A DNA stretch of 64,000 bases from Halanaerobium kushneri (GCF_900156285.1 NZ_FTNC01000001.1:62001-126000); one strand, 5' to 3'; counted from the first letter of the stretch, positions 9,206 through 19,722 are shown. Notes: generated by a model from the sequence alone, not told the origin. Numbers and translations: made by a program.

Positions 9206-11392
9206 ATGATTGATTTTTTTAAAGATAAAAATATTTTTCATTTACAGAATAAAGAAATCAGTTATGTAATAAAAATATTAAAAAATGGTCAGCTGGGCCA
9301 TCTTTACTGGGGTAAAAAAATAAAAAAAGCAGAAAGACTGGAAAGATATAGTATCTCTCAACATCGTCCCTATGAGGCTTATGCAGTTAAAGAGGATACC
9401 GGTTTTATTCTGGAAAATATTGCACGGGAATATCCTTCTTTTGGTCAGTCAGATTTTAGAGAGCCTGCTTATCAAATTGAATCCGAATCTGGATCAATTA
9501 TTGCTGATTTAAAATATAAAGATCATCGGATTTATGCAGGGAAGAAAAAATTAACCGGTTTACCTGCAACTTATGTAGAAAATGATGCAGAAGCAGAGAG
9601 CCTGGAAATAACTCTTTATGATCAAGTTTTGGATTTAGAAGTTATTTTAACTTATACAATTTTTAGGGATTATCCAGTTATTACTCGTTCAGCTCGCTTT
9701 ATAAATAAAGGTAAGCAAAAAATTAATCTCAAAAGAGCTCTCTCGATGAGTATTGATTTTGAGAATAAAGATTTTGAGTTATTACAGCTATCCGGTGCCT
9801 GGGGCAGAGAAAGAGATATTATCCGCCGTCCACTAGAACAGGGGATAACCAGAGTTGACAGTAAAAGAGGAGGCAGCAGCCACCAGCAAAATCCTTTTGC
9901 TGCTTTAGTAGAACCAGCTGCTGATGAATACCAGGGTCAGGTTTATGGATTTAGTCTTGTATATTCTGCCAACTTTATTGCTCAGGCTGAAAGAAACCAT
10001 TATGGAAAAACAAGATTTAATATGGGGATAAATCCCTTTAATTTTAATTGGCTGCTGGAAAGTGGTCAGAGTTTCCAGACTCCTGAGGTTGTAATGAATT
10101 ATTCCGATCAGGGTTTAAATAAAATGTCACAGAATTATCATCAGCTTTTTAGGAGTCGCCTGGCCAGAGGTAAACACAGAGATAAAGAAAGGCCTGTATT
10201 AATCAATAACTGGGAGGGGACCTATTTTGATTTTGATGCTGCTAAAATCCTAGAAATGGCAGCAGCTGCTGCAGAAGTTGATATTGAACTTTTTGTGCTT
10301 GATGATGGCTGGTTTGGTAAGCGTAATGATGATACTTCTTCTCTGGGAGACTGGTATGTAAACAAAGAAAAGCTATCCGGTGGTCTCAAATATTTGGCAG
10401 CTGAAATCAATAAATTAGGAATGGATTTTGGTCTCTGGTTTGAACCGGAAATGATTTCTCCTGACAGTGATTTGTATCGTGAACATCCTGAATGGGCAAT
10501 TCAGGTTGAAAATAGAGAATCCTCACTTTCGAGACAGCAGTTAATCCTGGATTTAAGTAGACAAGATGTTCAGAACTATATAATAAAAAGAGTATCTGCC
10601 GTTTTAAATAAAGCAAATATCAGCTATGTTAAATGGGATATGAATAGACCAATGACCGAATATGGATCCTTAGAGCTTGCTGCTGAGCGTCAACGCGAGT
10701 TAAATCACCGCTATATTCTGGGTTTATACAGAGTTTTAGAGGAGCTTAGAGCTGAATTCCCTGAAATTTTATTTGAAAGCTGTGCCGGTGGTGGAGGTCG
10801 TTTTGACCCGGGAATGCTCTATTATATGCCTCAAACCTGGACCAGTGATGATACAGATGCAGTAGAAAGATTAAAGATCCAGTATGGGACTTCAATCGTT
10901 TATCCAGCATCAGCAATGGGAGCTCATGTTTCTGCAGTACCCAACCATCAGGTGGAACGCAGCACCTCACTTAAGATGCGATATGATGTAGCAAGTTTTG
11001 GGAACTTAGGCTATGAGCTTGATATTACAAAATTAAACAAAGAGGAAATGGAAGCAGTAAAAAAACAGGTCAATCATTATAAAGATATCAGACGGCTGGT
11101 CCAGTTCGGTGATTTTTATCGTTTGAAAAGTCCTTTTGAGGGTAATTTTACTGCCTGGTCTTATGTTGGGCAGGAGAAAAAAGAGGTTTTAGCTGGATTT
11201 TATCAGGTGCTTGCTGCTCCGAACCCAAAAGAACAGTTTATAAAATTGAAAGGATTAAATGCTGATCAGGATTATAAAGATTTAGATAGTGGTAAGGTGT
11301 ATGGTGGCGATGAATTAATGAATTATGGTCTTAAAATTCCATTTTTAAAATCGGATTTCACTTCTAAAATATGGAGATTTAAAGCTGTTTGA
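9206..11392 (+). CDS. Alpha-galactosidase, GH36 family
   Basis: Releases terminal alpha-galactose from oligosaccharides such as melibiose or raffinose. Length (728 from the ATG) matches bacterial GH36 enzymes with an N-terminal beta-sandwich, a TIM barrel and a C-terminal domain. The barrel carries VLDDGWFGKRNDD, then KWDMNRPM with the nucleophile Asp, then SCAGGGGRFDPGML and WTSDDTDA with the acid/base Asp. The in-frame GTG at 9203 is also possible; AGGAGG at 9191 fits the ATG at 9206 better. The ATG at 9201 is out of frame. It appears monocistronic. Confidence 0.95.
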   Translation: MIDFFKDKNIFHLQNKEISYVIKILKNGQLGHLYWGKKIKKAERLERYSISQHRPYEAYAVKEDTGFILENIAREYPSFGQSDFREPAYQIESESGSIIADLKYKDHRIYAGKKKLTGLPATYVENDAEAESLEITLYDQVLDLEVILTYTIFRDYPVITRSARFINKGKQKINLKRALSMSIDFENKDFELLQLSGAWGRERDIIRRPLEQGITRVDSKRGGSSHQQNPFAALVEPAADEYQGQVYGFSLVYSANFIAQAERNHYGKTRFNMGINPFNFNWLLESGQSFQTPEVVMNYSDQGLNKMSQNYHQLFRSRLARGKHRDKERPVLINNWEGTYFDFDAAKILEMAAAAAEVDIELFVLDDGWFGKRNDDTSSLGDWYVNKEKLSGGLKYLAAEINKLGMDFGLWFEPEMISPDSDLYREHPEWAIQVENRESSLSRQQLILDLSRQDVQNYIIKRVSAVLNKANISYVKWDMNRPMTEYGSLELAAERQRELNHRYILGLYRVLEELRAEFPEILFESCAGGGGRFDPGMLYYMPQTWTSDDTDAVERLKIQYGTSIVYPASAMGAHVSAVPNHQVERSTSLKMRYDVASFGNLGYELDITKLNKEEMEAVKKQVNHYKDIRRLVQFGDFYRLKSPFEGNFTAWSYVGQEKKEVLAGFYQVLAAPNPKEQFIKLKGLNADQDYKDLDSGKVYGGDELMNYGLKIPFLKSDFTSKIWRFKAV

Positions 11393-11414
11393 AAATTTAC
11401 TTTATAGTAAAAAA

Positions 11415-11455
11415 AAGAGATACTTTGATTGCACAATCAAAGTATCTCTTTAAAT
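11415..11455. terminator. Bidirectional terminator between convergent genes
   Basis: A perfect 17-base inverted repeat (AAGAGATACTTTGATTG and its complement, two-base loop) flanked by A-rich and T-rich ends. It serves both the alpha-galactosidase gene and the reverse-strand helicase gene. Confidence 0.93.
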
Positions 11456-11484
11456 AGTAAATGGTAATTAAATTATTTTTATAA

Positions 11485-13086
11485 TTATTTAGATCTTGCA
11501 GCCTCAATATTGATTTTTGTTCCCTTGATATAATTGTCTTTCATAATTTGTAATACTTCATGTCCTTTTTCTCTGGGAACTTCAACAAAGGTAAAATTGT
11601 CATAAATATCAATTGCTCCAATTAGACCACCTGGCATTCCTGTTTCTCCAGCGATAGCACCTACAATATGGCGGGGTGATACTTTATCTTTTTTACCAAT
11701 ATTAATAAACAATCTAACCATCCCCGGTTCCGCTCCTGTATCACCAAAGCTCTGACCTGAATTTTCATTCTGGTCTTCTTCGTCTTCTCTTTCCATCGAT
11801 TTTTTCATCAGGGCAGCAGCAATTTCTAGAGCAGAATACTGCTCGTCAATTAAGTCTTCAATTAATTCAATATATTTCCCTAAATCAGTTGAATCCATAT
11901 AAGTACCCAATTCATCACTAAATTGCTCAAATTGAGCTGCTTCAATATCAGATTGAGAAGGAATTTCAGATCTTTTAATTTTTGATTGGGTGAATTTTTG
12001 AATATCTCTTAGTTTATAAATATCTTTTCCAACTACAAAGTTGTGAGCTTCACCACTTTTACCGGCTCTACCTGTACGACCAATTCTGTGGACATAATAA
12101 TCAGTATCCTGTGGTAGATCATAATTAAATACTGCTTCCACATCATCTACATCGATTCCCCGGGCTGCGACATCAGTAGCTACCAGTATTTCAATAATTC
12201 CATTTCTAAATTTACCCATTACTCGATCACGCTGATTTTGATTTAAGCCACCATGAATAGCATCTGCAAGATATCCACGGGCCTGTAGTTTAATGTTTAA
12301 TTCATCCACCATTTTTCTGGTATTACAGAAGACAATGGCCAGCTCAGGATTGCTTAAATCGAGAATTCTGGTTAAAGCTTTTAGTTTATCATGTCTTCTT
12401 ATTTCATAATAATACTGGTCAATAGAAGGCACAGTTAATTTTTCGTGAGCAACTCTTAAAAATTCCGATTTTTTTTGATATTTTTTACTTAATCTCTTTA
12501 TAGATTTTGGAATAGTTGCAGAAAAGAAGAGAGTCTGTCTCTCTTCGGGAATATCCCTTAATATAGTCTCAATATCATCAATAAAGCCCATATCAAGCAT
12601 TACATCAGCCTCATCAAGGACAAAATAATCTATGTTATCAAGTTTTAAAGTTCCCCGACGAATGTGATCCATTACTCTTCCAGGTGTACCAATTACAATC
12701 TGAACCCCCTTATTTAAGGCTTTAATCTGACGGCCAATGGACTGCCCACCATAAACAGGGAGAGTATAAATTCTGTTTTTGTATTTTGCCAGTCTTTTTA
12801 ATTCTTCCGATACCTGTATAGCCAGTTCTCTTGTTGGACAGAGAATAATTGCCTGAGGATTTTTATTTTCAGCATCCATTTCCTCCAGGAGGGGAATACC
12901 AAAGGCAGCTGTTTTACCAGTCCCTGTCTGAGCCTGTCCTACAATATCTTTACCATCAAGAACAGCTGGAATAGCATTTGTCTGAATAGGAGTTGTTTCT
13001 TCAAAACCCATTTCTTCAACTGCTTTTAAAATCTCGTCTGATACATTCAATTCATTAAATTTAATCTTTTGCAAATTTACTTCCAC
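11485..13086 (-). CDS. DEAD-box ATP-dependent RNA helicase (DeaD/CshA type)
   Basis: Unwinds RNA duplexes in ribosome assembly or mRNA decay, often cold-induced. All helicase motifs are present: AQTGTGKTAA (Walker A), PTRELA, DEAD in FVLDEADVMLDMGF, SAT, ARGIDVDDV and HRIGRTGRAG. The last roughly 75 residues (MVRLFINIGKKDKVSPRHIV onward) form a DbpA-type RNA-binding domain, as in DeaD and DbpA, making 533 residues. The mRNA probably begins near 13274, leaving a leader of about 190 nucleotides with an intrinsic terminator inside it, so control by attenuation is likely. Confidence 0.95.
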   Translation of the reverse strand: MEVNLQKIKFNELNVSDEILKAVEEMGFEETTPIQTNAIPAVLDGKDIVGQAQTGTGKTAAFGIPLLEEMDAENKNPQAIILCPTRELAIQVSEELKRLAKYKNRIYTLPVYGGQSIGRQIKALNKGVQIVIGTPGRVMDHIRRGTLKLDNIDYFVLDEADVMLDMGFIDDIETILRDIPEERQTLFFSATIPKSIKRLSKKYQKKSEFLRVAHEKLTVPSIDQYYYEIRRHDKLKALTRILDLSNPELAIVFCNTRKMVDELNIKLQARGYLADAIHGGLNQNQRDRVMGKFRNGIIEILVATDVAARGIDVDDVEAVFNYDLPQDTDYYVHRIGRTGRAGKSGEAHNFVVGKDIYKLRDIQKFTQSKIKRSEIPSQSDIEAAQFEQFSDELGTYMDSTDLGKYIELIEDLIDEQYSALEIAAALMKKSMEREDEEDQNENSGQSFGDTGAEPGMVRLFINIGKKDKVSPRHIVGAIAGETGMPGGLIGAIDIYDNFTFVEVPREKGHEVLQIMKDNYIKGTKINIEAARSK

Positions 13087-13191
13087 TTCCTTTTTTAATT
13101 ATATTCTTATACTAAACCTACCAACTATGCCATTTTCTTAACAAATAATACTGCATCCGGTTGATAAATTTATTCTTATAGGTAGATACTA

Positions 13192-13222
13192 AAAAACCCC
13201 GACTACAAACATATAGTCAGGG
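13192..13222 (-). terminator. Attenuator-like terminator in the helicase leader
   Basis: On the reverse strand CCCTGACTA pairs with TAGTCGGGG (one G-U pair) and is followed directly by TTTTTT. It lies downstream of the promoter at 13281-13309 and upstream of the helicase start at 13086, the position of a leader attenuator. Confidence 0.7.
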
Positions 13223-13280
13223 CTTAGTTGCTATATTATCTATTAAGTTGTAAAACACTAATTTTTTAGTCAGCTTTCTT

Positions 13281-13309
13281 AGTATAACCCAGTCTGAAGC
13301 TAAAGTCAA
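13281..13309 (-). promoter_or_regulatory. Predicted sigma-A promoter of the DEAD-box helicase gene
   Basis: Reverse strand: TTGACT (-35), 17-base spacer, TATACT (-10). Transcription would start near 13274. The remaining part of the 362-base gap shows no gene. Confidence 0.65.
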
Positions 13310-13448
13310 ATTTTAAGTGATAGTATAAATTTTTTTCTGCTGCAGCCGGGATTAAAAATAATTCATATCAAATATAAAAATTTATAAGCAGGATTATTTA
13401 AAGTTTAGAATAATTATATTAATAAATAGTCTGAATAGGAGGATTTAT

Positions 13449-14249
13449 ATGGCACTTTTAGAAATGAACTTGTTTAGCGATAGTCTAGGTATGGCTTCTT
13501 CGGTTAATATAATTTTACCTGAGATCCTAAAAAAATCTATTAAATCAGAGCAAGATGAGAGAAGAGATTTTAAGACAGAATATCCTGTATTGTATTTATT
13601 ACACGGGCTTTCAGATGATCATACGAGCTGGATACGCAGAAGTTCTATTGAACGTTATGCAGAAAATGCCGGGCTGGCAGTTATTATGCCTGCGGTTCAC
13701 AGAAGCTTTTATACCGATATGGCACAGGGACAAGATTACTTTACTTATGTTAGTCAGGAACTTCCCAGAAAGTTAGAAAAAATATTTCCGCTGACAACTA
13801 AAAGAGAAGAGACTTTTATAGCAGGCCTCTCCATGGGGGGATATGGTGCTTTTAAACTGGCTTTGAATTTTCCAGAGAAATTTGCTGCTGCTGCCAGTTT
13901 ATCTGGTGCTTTAAATATCGGCGAACATGTTACCAGTAAAACTGAGGCAGGAGAACTTTACGAAGAATTCAAGTGGATTTTTGGAGATTTAGAGAAAGTT
14001 AAAAATTCAAAACACGATTTATTTTATCTTCTTAAAAGATTAAAAGGCAGACAGGCTGAGATTCCCGAATTATATCAGTGCTGTGGTACTGAAGATTTTT
14101 TATATCAGGATAATCTAAAATTCAAAAAATTCTGCAGTAAAAATAATATAAAATTAAAATATGAAGAAGAGAAAGCTGACCATGAATGGTGGTACTGGGA
14201 TAAAAAAATTAAATCGGTAATTGACTGGCTGCCTGTAAAAAGTAAATAG
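13449..14249 (+). CDS. Esterase of the esterase-D / tributyrin esterase family
   Basis: An alpha/beta hydrolase that cleaves short-chain acyl esters. The nucleophile elbow is GLSMGGYG near residue 127, the oxyanion region is YLLHGLSDDHTSW near residue 49, and the catalytic His is probably in DHEWWYWD near residue 240. The 266-residue length and the opening pattern MALLEMNLFSDSL match the EstA/YpeP-like group of Firmicutes. RBS AGGAGG. No operon partner is visible. Confidence 0.88.
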   Translation: MALLEMNLFSDSLGMASSVNIILPEILKKSIKSEQDERRDFKTEYPVLYLLHGLSDDHTSWIRRSSIERYAENAGLAVIMPAVHRSFYTDMAQGQDYFTYVSQELPRKLEKIFPLTTKREETFIAGLSMGGYGAFKLALNFPEKFAAAASLSGALNIGEHVTSKTEAGELYEEFKWIFGDLEKVKNSKHDLFYLLKRLKGRQAEIPELYQCCGTEDFLYQDNLKFKKFCSKNNIKLKYEEEKADHEWWYWDKKIKSVIDWLPVKSK

Positions 14250-14312
14250 TAAATTAAACTAAGTAGTAAATAAAGTATAAATTTAATGACAATTTTTAAT
14301 TTAGATATCAGT

Positions 14313-14341
14313 TTGACAGACTGGAGTTAGTTTGTTATTCT
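14313..14341 (+). promoter_or_regulatory. Predicted promoter of the betaine transporter operon
   Basis: TTGACA, 17-base spacer, TATTCT. It would start RNA near 14348, giving a structured leader of about 180 nucleotides before the ATPase gene. Confidence 0.65.
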
Positions 14342-14356
14342 TGTTAAGGAGTTGAG

Positions 14357-14414
14357 CAAGCGGGTTGAATTTATCCCGCCTTATTATCAGAGTTATTAGC
14401 TTGCTGATAATAAT
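14357..14414 (+). promoter_or_regulatory. Two leader hairpins upstream of the betaine transporter
   Basis: GCGGG pairs with CCCGC around a 12-base loop, followed by a second inverted repeat TTATTATCAG / CTGATAATAA. Together with the terminator at 14439 they make up a leader with several stems, a candidate regulatory RNA of no class I recognise. Confidence 0.5.
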
Positions 14415-14438
14415 AAATTAACATTAATTTAATTATAT

Positions 14439-14482
14439 GGTTTAGGATTTGTTCCCTGAGAACACTTTCTAAACCTTTTTTA
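14439..14482 (+). terminator. Attenuator-like terminator before the betaine transporter ATPase gene
   Basis: GGTTTAG pairs with CTAAACC, with an inner GTTC/GAAC stem, followed by seven T residues. It lies between a good promoter and the first gene of the operon, so it could regulate readthrough. It is far (about 190 bases) from the esterase stop codon. Confidence 0.65.
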
Positions 14483-14526
14483 ATGCCAGTAAATTTATGG
14501 CAAAAACAAATAAAGAGGTGAAAATA

Positions 14527-15705
14527 TTGAAGATAAAAGCGGAAAATCTCTATAAAATATTTGACGGTAAAGGTCAAAAAGAGATCGAAATGCTGAAATC
14601 GGGTAAAAGCAAAGATGATATTTTAGAAAAAACTGGGGCTACTGTTGGAATCAATAATGCCAGTTTTGAAGTAGAAGAAGGCGAAATATTTGTGATTATG
14701 GGACTTTCCGGTAGTGGTAAATCGACTCTATTGAGAACCTTAAACCGCCTGGTGGAGCCTACTGCCGGTAGTGTAGAAATTGATAATACAAATATTATGG
14801 ATTTAAATAAAGATCAATTACGTGAATTTAGAAAAGAAAAGTTTGGTATGGTTTTTCAAAACTTTGCTCTTTTTCCCTACCGTACTGTTTTAGAAAATGC
14901 AGAATTCGGTTTAGAAATACAGGGAATGGATAAAGATAAAAGAAGAGAGAAAGCAATGACTGCTCTTAAACAGGTCGGTCTGGAAGGGTACGAAGATCAA
15001 AAACCTGATCAGCTAAGTGGTGGAATGCAGCAAAGAGTTGGGCTTGCAAGAGCTCTAGCTGTTGATACAGATATTTTACTAATGGATGAGCCATTTAGTG
15101 CTTTAGATCCGCTGATCAAAAAAGATATGCAGGATAAACTTTTAGATTTATATGAACATATAGATAAAACCATTATTTTTATTACTCATGATCTTGATGA
15201 AGCATTAAAATTGGGAGATAGAATTGCGATTATGAAGGATGGAGAAATTGTTCAGGTTGGTAATCATGAAGAAATTTTAACCAATGCTGAAAATGATTAT
15301 GTAGCAGAATTTGTTCAGGATGTTAATCGTTCTCGAGTTCTGACAGCAGAAGATATTATGGACAAGCCAGAAGCTGTTCTCTATCAACAGGATGGCTTAA
15401 GGACTGCACTCCATAAAATGAGACATAACGAACTGGGTAGTATTTTTGTGCTTGGTAAAAATAGAAGATATAGAGGGATTGTTACGATAGAGGATGTTGT
15501 CGAGTCTTTAAATAAAGATAAAGAAAATCTTACGGAAATAATTAAAGAAGTTCCAATAGCACAACCTGAGGAAAGTGTTAATGACTTATTTTCAAAAATT
15601 GCTGATATAAATACACCTTTACCGGTCCTTGATGAAAATAAAAAGTTAAAAGGTATAATTGTAAAAACACATGTTGTAGCAAATCTAGCTGCAGAAAATG
15701 TTTAA
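14527..15705 (+). CDS. Glycine betaine/proline ABC transporter ATP-binding protein with CBS domains
   Basis: Energises uptake of compatible solutes during osmotic stress. TTG at 14527 after AAAGAGGTG is the better start; an ATG at 14497 in frame lacks a ribosome site. Walker A is GLSGSGKST, the signature is LSGGMQQRVGLARAL, Walker B is ILLMDEPFSALD. After residue about 280 two CBS domains follow, which in OpuA-type transporters sense ionic strength. The domain order and length of 392 match OpuAA/ProV. The next genes are the binding protein and a permease, in the order ATPase, binding protein, permease. Confidence 0.94.
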   Translation: MKIKAENLYKIFDGKGQKEIEMLKSGKSKDDILEKTGATVGINNASFEVEEGEIFVIMGLSGSGKSTLLRTLNRLVEPTAGSVEIDNTNIMDLNKDQLREFRKEKFGMVFQNFALFPYRTVLENAEFGLEIQGMDKDKRREKAMTALKQVGLEGYEDQKPDQLSGGMQQRVGLARALAVDTDILLMDEPFSALDPLIKKDMQDKLLDLYEHIDKTIIFITHDLDEALKLGDRIAIMKDGEIVQVGNHEEILTNAENDYVAEFVQDVNRSRVLTAEDIMDKPEAVLYQQDGLRTALHKMRHNELGSIFVLGKNRRYRGIVTIEDVVESLNKDKENLTEIIKEVPIAQPEESVNDLFSKIADINTPLPVLDENKKLKGIIVKTHVVANLAAENV

Positions 15706-15781
15706 ATTTAATTAAGTAAATTTTTATTATATAATTTTCTTTAAGTTAAATTAATTAAATAATATCTCTGGAGGGATATAA

Positions 15782-16720
15782 ATGTACAAGACAAAATTAA
15801 TTTCAACTTTACTAATCGTTCTACTAGGATTTGGAGTATTTGCTGCAGTACCACAGGTTCAGGCAGCTGAGGATACAATCGATTTTGGTTATGTTCAGTG
15901 GCCTGGAGTTACAGTAAAAACCCATGTCGCAGCAAAAGTTGCTGAGTACTTAGGTTATGATACTAAAATGACAGCAGCTCCAGAAACAGTTATCTTTAAG
16001 AGTTTAGAAAATAAAGATCTTGATGTGTTTTTAGGTAACTGGCTGCCCACAATGGAAAAAACTTATAGTGAATATCAGAAAAAAGGTGTAGTTCATAATG
16101 TTCGAGTTAATCTAGAGGATGTTGTCTATAGAACTGCTGTACCGGAATATGTTTATGAAGCAGGAGTTAAATCGTTAGCAGATTTAAAAGAGTATGCTGA
16201 TAAATTTGACAGTAAGATTTATGGTCTTGAACCAGGTAATGCCGGAAATATTGTAATTCAGGATGCCATTAAAAATAATAAATATGGTTTAAAAGACTGG
16301 ACTTTACAATCCAGTTCTACAGCTGGCATGCTTTCTGCAGTTCAGAGAGCAGTTAACAGTAAAGAGTGGATTGCTTTTAACGGTTGGAAACCTCATTATA
16401 TGAATTTGATGTTTGATATTAAATATCTCGAAGATCCCGAAGGTATCTGGGGAGAAAGTGACAGTGTTTATACTGTAGCACGAGAGGGATATCAGGATGA
16501 AAATCCGAATTTCTATAAGTTCTTAAAACAATTTACCGTAACAGCTCCTATTCAAAATAAGTGGATTGACGAATATCAAAATAAAGACCGAGATCCTGAA
16601 GCTGTAGCTGAAGACTGGATTGCCAATAATTTAGATATTGTCAATCAGTGGGTATTTGGAGTTAAGAGTACTGATGGAAGAATGGGCAGAAAAGCAATAG
16701 CTGAAATAGTAAATAATTAA
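15782..16720 (+). CDS. Glycine betaine/proline-binding protein (OpuAC/ProX family)
   Basis: Extracytoplasmic receptor for glycine betaine or a related quaternary amine. The first 29 residues are a signal peptide (LISTLLIVLLGFGVFAAVPQ, then VQAAED); there is no lipobox Cys. The mature protein keeps the family pattern: FGYVQWPGVTVKTHV, DVFLGNWLPTM and GWKPHYMNLMFDIKYLEDP, which include the aromatic-cage tryptophans. 312 residues, RBS TGGAGGGA. It lies between the ATPase and permease genes. Confidence 0.94.
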   Translation: MYKTKLISTLLIVLLGFGVFAAVPQVQAAEDTIDFGYVQWPGVTVKTHVAAKVAEYLGYDTKMTAAPETVIFKSLENKDLDVFLGNWLPTMEKTYSEYQKKGVVHNVRVNLEDVVYRTAVPEYVYEAGVKSLADLKEYADKFDSKIYGLEPGNAGNIVIQDAIKNNKYGLKDWTLQSSSTAGMLSAVQRAVNSKEWIAFNGWKPHYMNLMFDIKYLEDPEGIWGESDSVYTVAREGYQDENPNFYKFLKQFTVTAPIQNKWIDEYQNKDRDPEAVAEDWIANNLDIVNQWVFGVKSTDGRMGRKAIAEIVNN

Positions 16721-16749
16721 ATTAAATAAAAATGATTCTAATCTAAAAA

Positions 16750-16780
16750 ACTGGTGGTGTCATAATATGATGCCGCCAGT
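16750..16780 (+). promoter_or_regulatory. Intercistronic hairpin between binding-protein and permease genes
   Basis: A 14-base-pair stem (with several G-U pairs) from ACTGGTGGTGTCAT to ATGATGCCGCCAGT, with a three-base loop. No T-run follows, so it is more likely an mRNA-stabilising or processing hairpin than a terminator. Confidence 0.6.
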
Positions 16781-16796
16781 AAAAATTTAATAAAGG

Positions 16797-17645
16797 ATGG
16801 TGATTATTATTAACAGTATTATTGAACTCTTTACAACAAAAATTCCTCTGGGGAACTGGGTAGAAAATTTGGTTAATTTTTTAATAAATAATTTTAGTGG
16901 TCCTTTAAATACATTTTCATCATTAATTGAATCAATAGTAGGTGGAGTGGAAGTAGTGCTTGCTTTTCCTCATCCACTGGTTTTAATTGCAATTTTTGCT
17001 GCAGCAGCCTGGAAGCTTAAAGGGAAAAGACTGGCAGTGTTTGTAGCTTTAGGATTGGGTCTTGTATTGAATATAGAAATGTGGGATCCGCTGGTTATTA
17101 CTTTGGCTTCAATAATTACTTCTGTCTTGGTGGCTCTTGTAATTGGAATTCCAGTTGGAATAATTAAAGCTCATAATAAATGGGTGGATTTAATAACTCG
17201 CCCTATACTGGACTTTATGCAGACAATTCCACCTTTTGTTTATTTAATTCCTGCTCTAATGTTTTTTGGTCTTGGTAATGTATCAGGAGTAATTGCTACT
17301 GTAGTTTTTGCAATTGCACCTCCTATAAGATTAACCTATCTCGGGATAAAACAGGTAGATGAAGAATTAGAAGAAGCCGGTCATGCATTTGGGGCAAACT
17401 GGTGGCAGATTTTATTTAAAATTGAACTACCGGGGGCAATGCCATCAATAATGATGGGGATTAATCAGTGTATTATGCTCTCACTTTCAATGGTAGTTAT
17501 TGCAGCCATGATTGGAGCCGGTGGTCTGGGAAAACCAGTGTTAAGATCTCTTAATGTTGTTGATATTGGACTTGGTTTTGAAGCAGGTCTCGGAGTAGTA
17601 ATTATTGCTATGGTTCTGGATAGAATGTTTGGTAGGGACTCATAA
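16797..17645 (+). CDS. Glycine betaine/proline ABC transporter permease (ProW/OpuAB type)
   Basis: Membrane component of the betaine importer. 282 residues with about six hydrophobic segments; the permease signature near residue 195 is EELEEAGHAFGANWWQILFKIELPGAMPS in part (EEAGHAFGANWWQILF). The start is uncertain: ATG 16797 and GTG 16800 overlap the AAAGGATGGTG ribosome site, so translation may begin a few codons later. Last gene of the operon. Confidence 0.92.
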   Translation: MVIIINSIIELFTTKIPLGNWVENLVNFLINNFSGPLNTFSSLIESIVGGVEVVLAFPHPLVLIAIFAAAAWKLKGKRLAVFVALGLGLVLNIEMWDPLVITLASIITSVLVALVIGIPVGIIKAHNKWVDLITRPILDFMQTIPPFVYLIPALMFFGLGNVSGVIATVVFAIAPPIRLTYLGIKQVDEELEEAGHAFGANWWQILFKIELPGAMPSIMMGINQCIMLSLSMVVIAAMIGAGGLGKPVLRSLNVVDIGLGFEAGLGVVIIAMVLDRMFGRDS

Positions 17646-17726
17646 TCGAAGATAAGAAATGTTATTATAATTAAAATTATTACTTAGATAAATAATTATC
17701 AGCTTAATAATATAACATTAATAATA

Positions 17727-17769
17727 TTAAAATCCCGCTCCGGTTTTAAGTTTACGGGGCGGGATTTAA
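17727..17769. terminator. Bidirectional terminator between the betaine operon and gdhA
   Basis: AAATCCCGC pairs with GCGGGATTT around a 20-base loop, with A/T-rich flanks on both sides. It separates two convergent genes. Confidence 0.85.
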
Positions 17770-17811
17770 TATTTAATATTTCTTTATTAGTTTAAGATTT
17801 TAAAAACTAAA

Positions 17812-19164
<1,353 letters not shown>

Positions 19165-19252
19165 TCAAAATTTTTTTATATTATTAAACTATCACAAATT
19201 AATCTTAATATATATTTAATCTAAAATCAATTGATTTGACCAAGTTTTGTCT

Positions 19253-19266
19253 GTATACAAGTATAC
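19253..19266. promoter_or_regulatory. Candidate operator palindrome upstream of gdhA
   Basis: GTATAC-AA-GTATAC, two palindromic hexamers, about 90 bases upstream of the gdhA start. It looks like a dimeric repressor site, but the regulator is not known. Confidence 0.3.
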
Positions 19267-19343
19267 TTCTTTAGCCCTTTAACTTGATTAATTTACTTTA
19301 GTTTAATCAATCTCAGTGACAGATAAAATTTATCAGTTATTTC

Positions 19344-19372
19344 TTGACAACTTTTCTTCAATTATATATACT
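19344..19372 (+). promoter_or_regulatory. Promoter of the riboswitch-controlled lysine operon
   Basis: TTGACA, 17-base spacer, TATACT. The predicted start near 19379 precedes the riboswitch by about 45 bases. Confidence 0.75.
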
Positions 19373-19425
19373 TAAACAAAGTAAAAAGATAATAAATTTT
19401 AATAGGAAAATGCCTCATTGTTCTA

Positions 19426-19610
19426 ATGAGGTAGAGGCGCAAATTTTGATCAGTAATCTGCTTGCTTAAGGCTTAAACCGCTGCAGCAGAGGAAAGGCAA
19501 ATTTGCCGAAGTTTTCAGTCAGGGTTTAATGGCTGTTTGCTGGGTCTGTATATAATATATGCAGAACTGTCATTAAAAGTTTTCCAGGCTTTTAATGTTG
19601 AGCTATCTCA
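19426..19610 (+). ncRNA. Lysine riboswitch (L box)
   Basis: Conserved L-box segments occur in order: GAGGTAGAGGCGC, AGTAATCTGCTTGC, GAGGAAAGGCAAATTTGCCG, TGCTGGGTCTG, GCAGAACTGTCAT and GAGCTATCTC. P1 forms by GAGGTAG pairing with CTATCTC. It binds lysine and, with the terminator just downstream, should shut off the lysA-dap operon when lysine is abundant. Confidence 0.93.
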
Positions 19611-19646
19611 AAAGATGTAAGAGGTGATTTCTCTGATTAAGTATTT

Positions 19647-19675
19647 AACTCAGCGATTTCGCTGAGTTTTTGTTA
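19647..19675 (+). terminator. Riboswitch expression-platform terminator
   Basis: AACTCAGC pairs with GCTGAGTT, followed by TTTTTGTT, 40 bases after the aptamer. It is the regulated terminator of the lysine riboswitch. Confidence 0.9.
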
Positions 19676-19694
19676 TCTATAGATATTTTTTATT

Positions 19695-19722
19695 TTGACA
19701 TTGAATTATGATAAAATAATTT
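19695..19722 (+). promoter_or_regulatory. Possible second promoter after the riboswitch terminator
   Basis: TTGACA, 16-base spacer, TAATTT, 30 bases before lysA. If real it would give lysine-independent basal expression. The -10 is weak. Confidence 0.35.
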
